Source: Sulfobacillus sp.
GTDB lineage: Bacteria > Bacillota > Sulfobacillia > Sulfobacillales > Sulfobacillaceae
DNA length: 42,916 nucleotides
Assembly: GCA_027343695.1 (NCBI GenBank)
Contig: DAHWKJ010000095.1
Span: forward strand, 1-42,916
Direction: 5' to 3'
Shown: piece by piece, positions 33,603 to 40,916 of the stretch
Layout: each line of letters begins with the position of its first letter
Numbering within the stretch: position 1 is the stretch's first letter
The notes under the pieces: model-generated
Told to the model about the DNA's origin: nothing
Seen by the model: only the letters and a program-made list of their open reading frames with translations
Databases searched by the model: none
Translations under genes and position numbers: made by a program

Positions 33603-34877
33603 TTATGGAGCTGAAGACCCGGTGGCTGGTGAGGCGTCCTTAGGGTTAGGCTGGCTAAAGGCCACTTTAATGGCATCCCCGCGGTCAAGAATCTGAAGCG
33701 CTTCGCGGTAGTGGTCTAAAGGCACAATGTGGGTCACCAACTGTTCGACGGGCCGCGCGGTGTCGTGGAGGAGGTTGACGACCGTGTCGAAGGTGGTGCA
33801 AGCAGGGATCGAGGAGGAGTGGCCATATCCAAATGAGCCAATCAGGGTGACGCGTCGCGACCAAATCGGGGTCAAATCGACATGCATTGGGCCGGCGCCG
33901 CCGAGCAAGAGGATCTGTCCACCAGGCCGTACTAAGGTGGCTGCTTGGTAAAAAGAGACCGAGCTCCCCACCGTATCGACCACGATGTCGAACCCTTTCG
34001 GCCGAAAGGGCCATCCGCCCCATTGAGTGGGGAGGGGTTCTCCGGCGACGGCGTTCAGCCTGGGACTCGTAACAAACGCGCGGTCATCCCGATCATGATA
34101 GACCACGTCAGCGCCAAATGGAGTCGCCAAAAGGGCTTGCAACGGATAGCGAGCCCGTATCGCGACAGTCGCGGCGGGGTATTTTATTTTGAACAACCAT
34201 AGGGTCAGCAATCCCACGGTTCCGGCACCCACTATGAGGACGGTGGGATTAGCATCACCGAGTTTAAGACGGGATAACGCTTGCCACACAATACTAGAGG
34301 GTTCTGCGAGCACAGCCCGCCGTGTTTTCATCGCAACGGGAATCGGGTGGACTTGTGTGACTGGGGCCCACATCCGGGTGGACCAGCCACCCGGAAGGTC
34401 TCGGTGATATCCTAACAGCATCCCCGCACCCAATTCCGGATGATGGCGGTTAGAACATTCATCGGGTTCTCCGCGTTCGCATGCAGGACATGGTGTGAGC
34501 GCCCGCGCCTGGCACGGTATGCTCGGGTCAATGACGACCCGGGTTCCCCGAGGCCAGGGGGCGTTTTCAGTGTCCACTTCCCCTACCACTTCGTGGCCGA
34601 GTACCGCCGGGAAGGAAACCAACGGCGCTAAGTAAGGGGAACTGCGGGCTCGTAAAATGCTCAGATCCGAACCGCAAATACCCGATAATATGGGCTTTAT
34701 CGCGATCCAGTTAGGTTCTTGAATCAACCTCGGATTCGACCGATTCCGTAAACGTAGTGAGGTTGACGCCACAGCGAGCGCGGTCGCGGGCAATAATTTT
34801 TGATACGCCATACGGAGGGGGTTGAGATGAAATTCTAGTCCTTGATAGGTGTCAGGTGGCTTCATACCGGCATTCAT
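33603..34877 (-). CDS. Zinc-dependent alcohol dehydrogenase family protein
   Basis: A ~424-residue medium-chain dehydrogenase. GICGSDLSI (~67-75) holds the catalytic zinc Cys, GHEVVGEV (~94-101) the conserved His-Glu, CPACERGEPDEC (~128-139) the remaining structural-zinc cysteines, and VLIVGAGTVGLLTLW (~215-229) the Rossmann NAD(P)-binding loop. Length is above the usual ~350 residues, with ~35 extra residues at the start; ATG 34811 would remove them but has no ribosome site. It is preceded by a small ACP-like gene ending 4 bases upstream, so the two are coupled. A role in acyl or aldehyde conversion near phenylacetate breakdown is possible but not shown. Confidence 0.8.
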   Translation of the reverse strand: MNAGMKPPDTYQGLEFHLNPLRMAYQKLLPATALAVASTSLRLRNRSNPRLIQEPNWIAIKPILSGICGSDLSILRARSSPYLAPLVSFPAVLGHEVVGEVDTENAPWPRGTRVVIDPSIPCQARALTPCPACERGEPDECSNRHHPELGAGMLLGYHRDLPGGWSTRMWAPVTQVHPIPVAMKTRRAVLAEPSSIVWQALSRLKLGDANPTVLIVGAGTVGLLTLWLFKIKYPAATVAIRARYPLQALLATPFGADVVYHDRDDRAFVTSPRLNAVAGEPLPTQWGGWPFRPKGFDIVVDTVGSSVSFYQAATLVRPGGQILLLGGAGPMHVDLTPIWSRRVTLIGSFGYGHSSSIPACTTFDTVVNLLHDTARPVEQLVTHIVPLDHYREALQILDRGDAIKVAFSQPNPKDASPATGSSAP

Positions 34878-34881
34878 TGGC

Positions 34882-35127
34882 TTAGACGTGTTCCAAGAGA
34901 TGCACGAGATCCTGACCACAGGTCAAGGATTCAGGGGCGACCATCGGAAGCCATTCGATGTCCGCCTGGTCTGCAATGGTTTGCAGCAATTCGACCCAAT
35001 CCATCCACGCAGCCACCGTGCCGGTGAAAAGCGGCGTCGTGGGTTTTAGATACTGACCATCAAACCCCCATTCGTTGACTAAAATATCGCGTATCACCGG
35101 CCACCAGTCTTGCGAGCGGTTTCGCAT
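34882..35127 (-). CDS. ACP-like protein lacking the carrier serine
   Basis: An 81-residue protein with the pattern of an acyl carrier protein: an N-terminal helix (WWPVIRDILVNEWGF), a TPLF loop, then a helix AWMDWVELLQTIADQADIEW and a short end helix (QDLVHLLEHV). In an ACP the second helix starts with Asp-Ser-Leu, and the Ser takes the phosphopantetheine arm; here the matching place reads Ala-Trp-Met-Asp, with no Ser. It would therefore not carry an acyl chain in the usual way. AAAGGGG lies 8 bases before ATG 35127. It ends 4 bases before the dehydrogenase start, so a protein-docking role for that enzyme is one idea. Confidence 0.6.
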   Translation of the reverse strand: MRNRSQDWWPVIRDILVNEWGFDGQYLKPTTPLFTGTVAAWMDWVELLQTIADQADIEWLPMVAPESLTCGQDLVHLLEHV

Positions 35128-35206
35128 AGTCAGTGCCCCTTTGCCGTTTCTTAAAATGGTAACGCGTTGCATCCTGTTTTTACAGGGTCATTTGAACCGC
35201 TAATGA

Positions 35207-35240
35207 GGCCCAAACGGCCCGTATCGCACGGGCCTTTGGC
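35207..35240 (+). other. Hairpin in the divergent region 35128-35375
   Basis: GGCCCGT (35216-35222) pairs with ACGGGCC (35228-35234) and is followed by TTTGG; outer bases GCC/GGC extend the stem. It lies upstream of both the ACP-like gene and the exported-protein gene, so it could be a terminator-like or regulatory structure. No other gene is visible in this region. Confidence 0.4.
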
Positions 35241-35375
35241 TCCTATTGCAGCGGTTTGCCTGTACGGTTCACTCCGATGCACTAAGATGGCAAGAGATGC
35301 ATCCGTGTTTTGTGGAATCGGAGGGGCGGAGATGTTTCAAATCATGTGTCGAGTGATGAAATCGGGTGGGTTTCG

Positions 35376-35801
35376 ATGAGACGGTCCATTAGGGTACTGC
35401 TTGGGGCGGTTGTAGGCAGTATGCTTATCGGTGTGGTCATCTGGGGCACGCAAGGCGGTTTATGGGATACGGTTCACGTTGGGAACGAGGCGGTGACGGT
35501 ACCTCAATCTTGGCACCGCCAAAGGTTAGCGCACGGCGTCGTGTTCTATAAGGCCGCGCCACTATCGTCGGCCGGGTTATGGTTTTATCCGCCGAAGACT
35601 CGACCGTTTAAGCCGGGGCGCGACGCAGAGTTCTTAGTGTCTGCACAACCGGGGATGGTTGAATGGAAAGTGCCGACGCCGGGTGCGGTCCGCTTATATG
35701 GGGTCGTGACCTATCAGGGATCTTTGGAGGAGATTTGCATTAAGGTGCCGACAAGTGAAGCAGATTTAGGACTACAAATCCTCGGCAGTTGGCAATTCTA
35801 G
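35376..35801 (+). CDS. Exported or membrane-anchored protein, function unknown
   Basis: A 141-residue protein with an Arg-rich start (MRRSIR) and a hydrophobic segment at ~7-24 (VLLGAVVGSMLIGVVIW), followed by a soluble domain of ~110 residues with many beta-type stretches and two short Pro-rich loops. It would be anchored in the membrane with the domain outside. I see no lipobox Cys and no known family motif. The upstream in-frame ATG at 35310 would add 22 residues that look unlike a signal, so I use 35376. It converges with the next gene, with a 24-base gap. Confidence 0.5.
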   Translation: MRRSIRVLLGAVVGSMLIGVVIWGTQGGLWDTVHVGNEAVTVPQSWHRQRLAHGVVFYKAAPLSSAGLWFYPPKTRPFKPGRDAEFLVSAQPGMVEWKVPTPGAVRLYGVVTYQGSLEEICIKVPTSEADLGLQILGSWQF

Positions 35802-35825
35802 CCGCGCGTTAGATTGAGGGGCAGC

Positions 35826-36236
35826 TTAAAACCCAAAAAATCCTGTGGTGAGACCTCGGCCATACATGGCCCATAAGAACACATTGAGTCCGAATAGAAT
35901 CCATTTGGGATTGATTTGCCATCCTTGGAGAACTTCTCGAGGGTCGCGACCTGGACCGAAGCCGGCTAAGAGGAGGGTTGCCAATAGGGCGAGGCCTCCG
36001 TATAGCAGGTGAAGAGGATCCAAGGGGCGCTTGCCAAGCAGATAGAGGGCAGTCCCGGCTGCACCCAAAACCACGGTAATCCACTGAACGGTGCGCTGCC
36101 ACTGCCAAAAATGGTGCGGGAGGTTCGTGACATCGGGTTGCCGCAGAAGCCAGAACGCGATGATCCCAGACAGAATGAATCCTCCAATGGCGGCGCTGAC
36201 ATGTACCCATAAAATTAGATGAATCATAAAAATCAT
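35826..36236 (-). CDS. Small four-helix membrane protein
   Basis: A 136-residue protein with four hydrophobic helices: ~4-30, ~50-70, ~75-95 and ~112-130. HVSAAIGGFILSG in helix 1 and the W-Q-W-Q-R-T motif in the loop are reminiscent of small cytochrome-related or DUF2269/DUF420-like membrane proteins, which can bind haem with His residues, but this match is weak. AGGAG lies 11 bases upstream of ATG 36236. It has its own good promoter candidate and converges with the exported-protein gene. The function is unknown. Confidence 0.5.
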   Translation of the reverse strand: MIFMIHLILWVHVSAAIGGFILSGIIAFWLLRQPDVTNLPHHFWQWQRTVQWITVVLGAAGTALYLLGKRPLDPLHLLYGGLALLATLLLAGFGPGRDPREVLQGWQINPKWILFGLNVFLWAMYGRGLTTGFFGF

Positions 36237-36261
36237 TCCAGATCACTCTCCTATGCCTTGG

Positions 36262-36290
36262 ACCATATCAAATACGCGTGACTTAACCAA
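36262..36290 (-). promoter_or_regulatory. Candidate promoter for the four-helix membrane protein
   Basis: TTGGTT (36285-36290) and TATGGT (36262-36267) on the minus strand, 17 bases apart, 26 bases before the ATG. Good spacing, both boxes one or two bases from consensus. Confidence 0.45.
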
Positions 36291-36344
36291 CCCTGCGGGA
36301 ATGGGGAGGCCCTGTTTAGGAATGCCGTCGGTGCCATGGGGCTC

Positions 36345-36381
36345 CCTCTATGGCTAGGGGATTATCCCCTAGCCATAGAGG
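36345..36381. repeat. Perfect 17-bp inverted repeat with the stop codon of the repeat protein in its 3-base loop
   Basis: The arm CCTCTATGGCTAGGGGA (36345-36361) and its exact complement at 36365-36381 enclose TTA, which on the minus strand is the TAA stop of the tandem-repeat protein. The structure is a very stable hairpin in RNA of either strand. There is no long U-run on either side, so it is not a textbook terminator, although it could end or protect the transcript. Confidence 0.85.
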
Positions 36382-37228
36382 TTTCTTGGTATTCTTGCTC
36401 AAATGCATCCCACGATCCCCATTCTCGGAGAATTGCAGATTTCAGGTGCGTGTGCCGGGTTAAGGCCTCTTGGAGGGATACACCACACTGCGTGTATCGG
36501 ATCACCAGCGCCTGAATATCCGTGCGCGACCATCGAGAATTCGAAGATCGTGCAGCCTCTTCATATCCGGCTTCTCGGACCGCGTTGCGCCAAGACCCAA
36601 AATATTTCTGGGCAGCCCCATATAATGCGCGGTCGCGAGTTCGGACGGCATAATCGCGTAGTGTCTGACTCGACTCTGCCATGCCCCGAATGGCATCGAG
36701 AATTTGGCGAGGATTCCTCACCGTGTTTTGCCGGACGGTAAGCGGATCGATGCCTGAGGCCTTCAAAGCGCTCGACCAGGATCCGAAATAATAGGTCGCA
36801 GCGGATACTAATGGATTATCCACCAGGTGCATATGGTGTGCGTCAAGACGCTCCGAACACTCTGCATATCGAAGAATTTCGGCCACGATTGCCGGACGGG
36901 ACCAGGAACCAGAGGGGCGCCGTGCTGATTTGGGACGGACGGAGTGCGGATCGATGTTGGTAGCCCGAAGCGCATTATCCCAGCCTCCGAAAAGTCTTCG
37001 CGCTGCCGCGATTAACCGCGAATCATCGATCTCAACCGCATGAGCATTTAATGCGAGGCCGCGACCCTGTCGATCGTGTATGGACTGGATTACCATCGTG
37101 GGAGTCCAGTGTCGTCGTGTGGCGATCGGTGATGCGAGATTAAGGGTTGATGCCAATTTTTTCACTTCCCTATTACACCTGGAATACGTTTTCGGAATGA
37201 GCGTTGGAGTGGCGCCGGCCAGCCGCAT
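36362..37228 (-). CDS. Tandem-repeat putative DNA-binding protein (paralog, no XRE domain)
   Basis: A 288-residue paralog of the protein at 14276-15283. Units start near residues 41 (WTPTMV), 109 (WSRPAI), 171 (RNPRQI) and 233 (WSRTDI), and end with FGGWDNALRATNI, YFGSWSSALKASGI, YFGSWRNAVREAG and EWGSWDAFEQEY. These are homing-endonuclease-associated-like repeats, helix-rich and likely DNA-reading. Unlike the paralog, it has no XRE end and stops ~15 residues after the last unit. The first ~35 residues are a short Lys/Arg-rich start; GTG 37165 is a possible alternative start (codon 22), as ATG 37228 lacks a strong ribosome site. The stop codon sits in the loop of a perfect 17-bp hairpin. Target and role unknown. 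Confidence 0.7.
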   Translation of the reverse strand: MRLAGATPTLIPKTYSRCNREVKKLASTLNLASPIATRRHWTPTMVIQSIHDRQGRGLALNAHAVEIDDSRLIAAARRLFGGWDNALRATNIDPHSVRPKSARRPSGSWSRPAIVAEILRYAECSERLDAHHMHLVDNPLVSAATYYFGSWSSALKASGIDPLTVRQNTVRNPRQILDAIRGMAESSQTLRDYAVRTRDRALYGAAQKYFGSWRNAVREAGYEEAARSSNSRWSRTDIQALVIRYTQCGVSLQEALTRHTHLKSAILREWGSWDAFEQEYQETSMARG

Positions 37229-37436
37229 TCTTTGCGTAAATGTTTGTGATCTACGTAAATTTTAGGGATCTCTGCGTTCGATCGACATGACCATTTGGGG
37301 AGGTCAAGCGCTGCCGTTAGGCCCTTTTTAGTTCTGTACACCTTAGCTCAATCCGTGGTACTGTATGGAATTACTACCGTCGATAATTGAGATCGTGACG
37401 CCTTATTGTGGAATCACCAGATAAGGAGGGATCGCC

Positions 37437-37919
37437 ATCAAGGGCTTTCGGTATTTCACCAACGTCATTTACAGTGTGGCCGGGGGGTCGTTATTGATCG
37501 CTGCCGTTAGCTTGGTTGCGAGAGGCATCTGGGATCTGGTGTGGGCCTTTCGGCAGCATTCGGTGGAAACCCATTTGCTACGAGCGGTTGGCCTTATTGT
37601 GGTCGCTATGGCGGTTTTTGATGTGGCCAAGTACCTGTTCGAAGAAGAGGTCGTAGGGAGTCGTGAACTAGGGCGAGCGCGTGAAGCGCGCAAGAGTTTA
37701 ACCAAGTTCATGGTCATTATCATCATCGCCCTCAGTTTGCAAGGTCTCACGTTCATTTTTATCACCGGGCAAACCGCCGTGCAATCCGTTCTCTACCCGG
37801 CTGGATTAATCGTCGTTGCGGGGTTATTGATGGTAGCCGTTGGATTCTATCAGAAGCTTAGTACGCATATTGAACGACACGATCATATTCCTTCCCATAT
37901 TCTTGACGAGGAAGAGTGA
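37437..37919 (+). CDS. Four-helix membrane protein, apparent ATC start
   Basis: A ~160-residue protein with four hydrophobic helices (about residues 14-35, 47-70, 88-108 and 118-140) and an acidic C-terminal end (DEEE). The only strong ribosome site, AAGGAGG at 37423-37429, points to ATC at 37437 with 7 bases between. In this frame there is a TAA at 37422 and no ATG, GTG or TTG until GTG 37476, which has no ribosome site and would cut into the first helix region. The reading from ATC gives KGFRYFTNVIYSVAGG, a sensible lead into helix 1. ATC is a very rare start. No known family recognised. Confidence 0.6.
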   Translation: MKGFRYFTNVIYSVAGGSLLIAAVSLVARGIWDLVWAFRQHSVETHLLRAVGLIVVAMAVFDVAKYLFEEEVVGSRELGRAREARKSLTKFMVIIIIALSLQGLTFIFITGQTAVQSVLYPAGLIVVAGLLMVAVGFYQKLSTHIERHDHIPSHILDEEE

Positions 37920-38003
37920 GCCCTGTGGGGTAATGCCAAAGCGCTCCCGACTCCTACCAGACGACCGATAGAGGGCGTATCAAAAGTGCGAGCTGTCATT
38001 CGG

Positions 38004-38132
38004 TCACTCGGTGGTATCCAATCCGGGCCCCTCGTGGGTCATGCGAGTCGGGAATGTTTGGTCAAATTCGCATTGGCCGTGTCCTCTCTTTTGCGCGAGG
38101 GTAAGGCATGTCCTATAGGTCTCCAGTGACAT
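38004..38132 (-). CDS. Possible small protein of 42 residues
   Basis: ATG 38132 has a good ribosome site (AAAGGA, 7 bases) and opens a 42-codon frame (MSLETYRTCLTLAQ...). It contains two Cys and is hydrophilic. It lies divergent from the alpha/beta hydrolase gene, with an 18-bp palindrome between them. No family known; its reality depends mainly on the ribosome site. Confidence 0.35.
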   Translation of the reverse strand: MSLETYRTCLTLAQKRGHGQCEFDQTFPTRMTHEGPGLDTTE

Positions 38133-38149
38133 GTCAAATTCCTTTCGAT

Positions 38150-38167
38150 TCGCACCCGTGGGTGCGA
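38150..38167. promoter_or_regulatory. Palindrome between divergent genes, candidate operator
   Basis: TCGCACCC (38150-38157) and GGGTGCGA (38160-38167) form perfect 8-base arms around a 2-base centre. A second perfect palindrome, TGACGCGTCA, lies at 38188-38197 just before a -10-like TACAAT (38201-38206) upstream of the hydrolase gene. Together they look like regulator sites. Confidence 0.45.
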
Positions 38168-38222
38168 GCCGATTTTGGGATGACACTTGACGCGTCACGG
38201 TACAATTAAAGAGGATTTTACT

Positions 38223-38882
38223 ATGCCATCCGTTAGGAGGAGCCCCACATTGGCTGTTTACCAATCATTTTTTTCGTTGCGGGACTCCGGTGATGACGGG
38301 ATTCGATATGTGTATCGACGTCACGATCCCCAGGTTAATAAACTGGCTATTATGTTTCCCGGCCAATCTTATCCGGTCTATGCACCGTTGTTCTGGTATA
38401 TAAGCGAACTAGCGGTCCTTGAAGGATACGACGTACTGGGCCTGGAATATGGATTCCAACGGATGCATCATACACTTGAAAGTATCGACGCTTTGGTTAG
38501 TGAAGTAGGGGAACGGCTTACGGCATTTTTTGCCGAGCATTCGTACCGTCATGTGTCCTTAGTAGCCAAGAGCCTTGGTACCGTGATCGCGAGCCAACTC
38601 GATGGGGACTGGGCCGGTACGGACTTCGATGCGATTTACTTAACGCCGCTCCCGCGGGCCATCAAAGCAATGCAGCGTACGCCACGCATGCTGGTTGCGG
38701 TAGGAGATCAGGATCCGTTATTTCGGGCCGATGATGTAGAACAAATCCGCAACCTCGCGAGTCTAGAGCTATTACTGGTGCCGGGGGCAGATCACGCTTT
38801 AGAGATCTCCGGCTCGATACCCCAATCGATTCAAGTGTTGGGGGATGTTATCACGCGTTGTGCAAAATTCTTAGCCCGCTAA
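38223..38882 (+). CDS. Small alpha/beta-hydrolase-fold protein
   Basis: A 219-residue protein with the alpha/beta hydrolase layout: MFPGQSYPVYAPLFWY (~44-59) in the place of the oxyanion loop, the nucleophile turn VAKSLGTVIAS (~114-124, with Lys-Ser-Leu-Gly in place of the usual Gly-x-Ser-x-Gly), GDQDPLF (~162-168) for the acid and GADHALE (~188-194) for the His. It resembles the dienelactone-hydrolase/YqiA-like small hydrolases. The ATG at 38223 has AGAGG 8 bases upstream. A TTG at 38250 with AGGAGG is another option. The likely regulator sites lie just upstream. Confidence 0.7.
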   Translation: MPSVRRSPTLAVYQSFFSLRDSGDDGIRYVYRRHDPQVNKLAIMFPGQSYPVYAPLFWYISELAVLEGYDVLGLEYGFQRMHHTLESIDALVSEVGERLTAFFAEHSYRHVSLVAKSLGTVIASQLDGDWAGTDFDAIYLTPLPRAIKAMQRTPRMLVAVGDQDPLFRADDVEQIRNLASLELLLVPGADHALEISGSIPQSIQVLGDVITRCAKFLAR

Positions 38883-38949
38883 AATCTAATGACTATCCCG
38901 GTCGTTGCACCGTCGATCGGGTGTAGAGTGGGTGGCGAACCCATCGACC

Positions 38950-38990
38950 CACACTGGCACACCCGATAAGGGGGTGCCAGTGTGTTTTTA
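38950..38990 (+). terminator. Rho-independent terminator after the hydrolase gene
   Basis: CACACTGGCAC and GTGCCAGTGTG form an 11-bp stem, extended by CCC/GGG, with a TTTTT run directly after. It lies ~70 bases past the hydrolase stop. Confidence 0.85.
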
Positions 38991-39034
38991 ATGATTTGTT
39001 GGAACACGGATTTATGGGGAGGGGAGGATGATAA

Positions 39035-39526
39035 ATGGAGGGTCTTGCGATGACCTGTGCGCAGTGCCACTACACCGTCTTGAAGGAAGAACCGGTACGT
39101 TTCTGCCCTGCATGTGGAGCCCAGTGGACCACCAGTAATTGGCGGCGAATTTATCATATCGGACTGCCTTTGCTCTCCGCGGCGGCATCATTTGTTCCAT
39201 GGGTCCGGGTGGGACTCGGTTCCCGTCTGTCCTTATGGACCGTGTATCACGTGAGCCCATGGGCCTGGGCCTGGCTTAGCGTGGATCTAATGGTCATGGT
39301 GGTCAGTGGATGGCCTCGTTTAGGGATGACCTATTACATTGTTCGCCTCTGGCAGTTACTTGGAGCGGCGACCCTAGCGGTTGGTCTGTCGGTACTGGTA
39401 TCCGTGGGGATGGCGAAAAAGGTATCCGCGATTTTGGGGGCTCCGAGTCCGGTGCACCTCTTCGCGGGGTTGCCGCTCTTTGTTGGTATCGTAGCAGTCT
39501 GGACGATTTTCGCAGCCATGGAGTGA
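39035..39526 (+). CDS. Membrane protein with N-terminal zinc ribbon
   Basis: A 163-residue protein. Residues ~8-30 form a zinc ribbon (CAQC ... CPAC), and three or four hydrophobic helices follow from ~40 onward. Zinc-ribbon membrane proteins of this kind are common and mostly unstudied. The start at ATG 39035 has GGGAGG 7 bases upstream; ATG 39050, five codons on, also has GGAGGG 7 bases before it, so both starts are possible. The function is unknown. Confidence 0.6.
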   Translation: MEGLAMTCAQCHYTVLKEEPVRFCPACGAQWTTSNWRRIYHIGLPLLSAAASFVPWVRVGLGSRLSLWTVYHVSPWAWAWLSVDLMVMVVSGWPRLGMTYYIVRLWQLLGAATLAVGLSVLVSVGMAKKVSAILGAPSPVHLFAGLPLFVGIVAVWTIFAAME

Positions 39527-39590
39527 TGATAGCCCACCCGGCCAGGTAAATCTTGGTTGCGTTAGCCCACCAGGTACTCGTGGCATGGGC

Positions 39591-39621
39591 GGTTCCCGAC
39601 CCGAGGGTTGATCCGGGAACC
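39591..39621. other. Hairpin in the gap 39527-39819
   Basis: GGTTCCCG (39591-39598) pairs with CGGGAACC (39614-39621). It lies after the zinc-ribbon membrane gene and may be a weak terminator; the following bases have only a short T-run. The rest of this 290-base gap holds no gene I can call. Confidence 0.4.
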
Positions 39622-39819
39622 GAGTCTTATAGGGCCACATGGTCCACCCTGCCCCCTCCGTCTTGAATGATGCCCTGTGGTTCTAGCTTCGGTGTTCGGT
39701 TCCTATAGGTGCATTGGATGAAAGATTTCTGGTTCATTCCGATCAAGCCCCCCCAAAATGCGCAATCGGGTGCGAATACTGTCCACGAAAGATTCACTGA
39801 GACATGGGAGGGATAGAAC

Positions 39820-40665
39820 ATGATGAAAAGTATTTTGGTGCTAGCGAGTGCGGGAGCCCTGACCATGGGGATTCCCTTGTCTGGTGTATCGGGATCCACG
39901 GCCGTGACGGCGGGAGCCCAAGGACGGTTGCAACTATGGATGCGCCAGGTGTCGATGGATGTTTCGCTGTCTACTAGTGCTCGCATCAATGTCATGCTAA
40001 AGGCGGCAAATCAGGATGGCATGAGTGCGTTGACCGCGATTGGGCATCACCAGCGGGGCATGGCCTATCAGGAGGCATCCGCTATGGCCAAAGCAATGCT
40101 AGTGGCCGAAGCTTGGTGGCAACGCGATCATCTTAGTGCGTCTTCTAGTGACGCGACCGGTCTTAAGACCTCGTTGCAGACTTTGGCTAGCGTGAAGACC
40201 AAATTGGCGGCAGATGGGTGGTGGAACAGTCAGTCGCGACTAGCGCGCGATATGACGGCGGCATGGGTCAAAGGGTCTGCCTTACTGACGACCACGACTG
40301 CGACGGGCACGAGTGCTACGACCTACACACAAAGCTCTGTTCAAGGGCGCTCGCATGCGACTATTGTGACGCAGACGAGTCTGCCCCGAACCACCGACCA
40401 AGTTCATCGACCGGTGAGCAATCGAGCCGTCGTGAGAGGTGCTACGGCCTCCCCATCGTCATCCCCTTCGACGGCGACGGCATCCACCCAACAAATGCAG
40501 GTGCAGCCTCATCATGGATTGCAAGCCAACCTTGGGCTCTCGGCTAAAGCCGGGGCACAGGTAGGAAGTTATGACAATTTCAGCCCAACCGCATCAAATC
40601 TACAAGGGAAGAGCAACACGGGCCTTCAGGCTAACGTTAATCTCTTAGGGCAACTCGGATTTTAA
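39820..40665 (+). CDS. Secreted Ser/Thr-rich protein with a C-terminal short repeat
   Basis: A 281-residue protein. Residues 1-25 are a clear signal peptide (MMKSILVLASAGALTMGIPL then SGVSGSTA). Residues ~30-150 are helix-forming and rich in Ala, Met, Trp and Gln; ~150-225 is a low-complexity linker rich in Ser, Thr and Ala; and the last ~55 residues contain two related units, GLQANLGLSAKAG and GLQANVNLLGQLG. GGGAGGG is 8 bases before ATG 39820. No enzyme motif is visible; an exported surface or matrix protein is the most natural reading. Confidence 0.6.
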   Translation: MMKSILVLASAGALTMGIPLSGVSGSTAVTAGAQGRLQLWMRQVSMDVSLSTSARINVMLKAANQDGMSALTAIGHHQRGMAYQEASAMAKAMLVAEAWWQRDHLSASSSDATGLKTSLQTLASVKTKLAADGWWNSQSRLARDMTAAWVKGSALLTTTTATGTSATTYTQSSVQGRSHATIVTQTSLPRTTDQVHRPVSNRAVVRGATASPSSSPSTATASTQQMQVQPHHGLQANLGLSAKAGAQVGSYDNFSPTASNLQGKSNTGLQANVNLLGQLGF

Positions 40666-40685
40666 GCAGAGACGAATTGTCTGCT

Positions 40686-40717
40686 AGATGGTCCTCGTCT
40701 TCGGGGGCCATCTTTGT
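40686..40717 (+). terminator. Terminator after the secreted-protein gene
   Basis: AGATGG pairs with CCATCT in the hairpin at 40686-40713, with GC pairs closing the loop, then TTTGT. A second, smaller hairpin (AGCAGA/TCTGCT) precedes it. Confidence 0.65.
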
Positions 40718-40748
40718 CCTGGGTTCCGGAACATCTTGGCGGAAAGTG

Positions 40749-40777
40749 TTCGCAGGAAAACGGCAGAGGTGTATGAT
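40749..40777 (+). promoter_or_regulatory. Candidate promoter of the thiamine operon
   Basis: TTCGCA (40749-40754) and TATGAT (40772-40777) are 17 bases apart, which would start transcription just before the riboswitch. Confidence 0.5.
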
Positions 40778-40789
40778 AGGATCACGATA

Positions 40790-40880
40790 GTGGTGCTAGG
40801 GGAGCCCTTGGGCTGAGAGGCAAAGCCAACCCTCCGAACCTGATCTGGGTAATGCCAGCGAAGGAAAGTCACCCCCTAGA
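40790..40880 (+). promoter_or_regulatory. TPP riboswitch (THI element)
   Basis: The core signatures are visible: GGGCTGAGAGG near 40810-40820, ACCCTCCGAACCTGATCTGG around 40829-40848, and GGTAATGCCAGCGAAGG near 40848-40864. CTAGGGG (40796-40802) can pair with CCCCTAG (40873-40879) to close or extend P1. The switch binds thiamine pyrophosphate and represses the thiamine genes downstream. No strong terminator follows before the first start codon, so control of translation is more likely; GGAGG at about 40904-40908 is the ribosome site of the first gene. Confidence 0.95.
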
Positions 40881-40916
40881 CATTCTATCCAATACGTTCA
40901 GTATGGAGGTTAGAGG

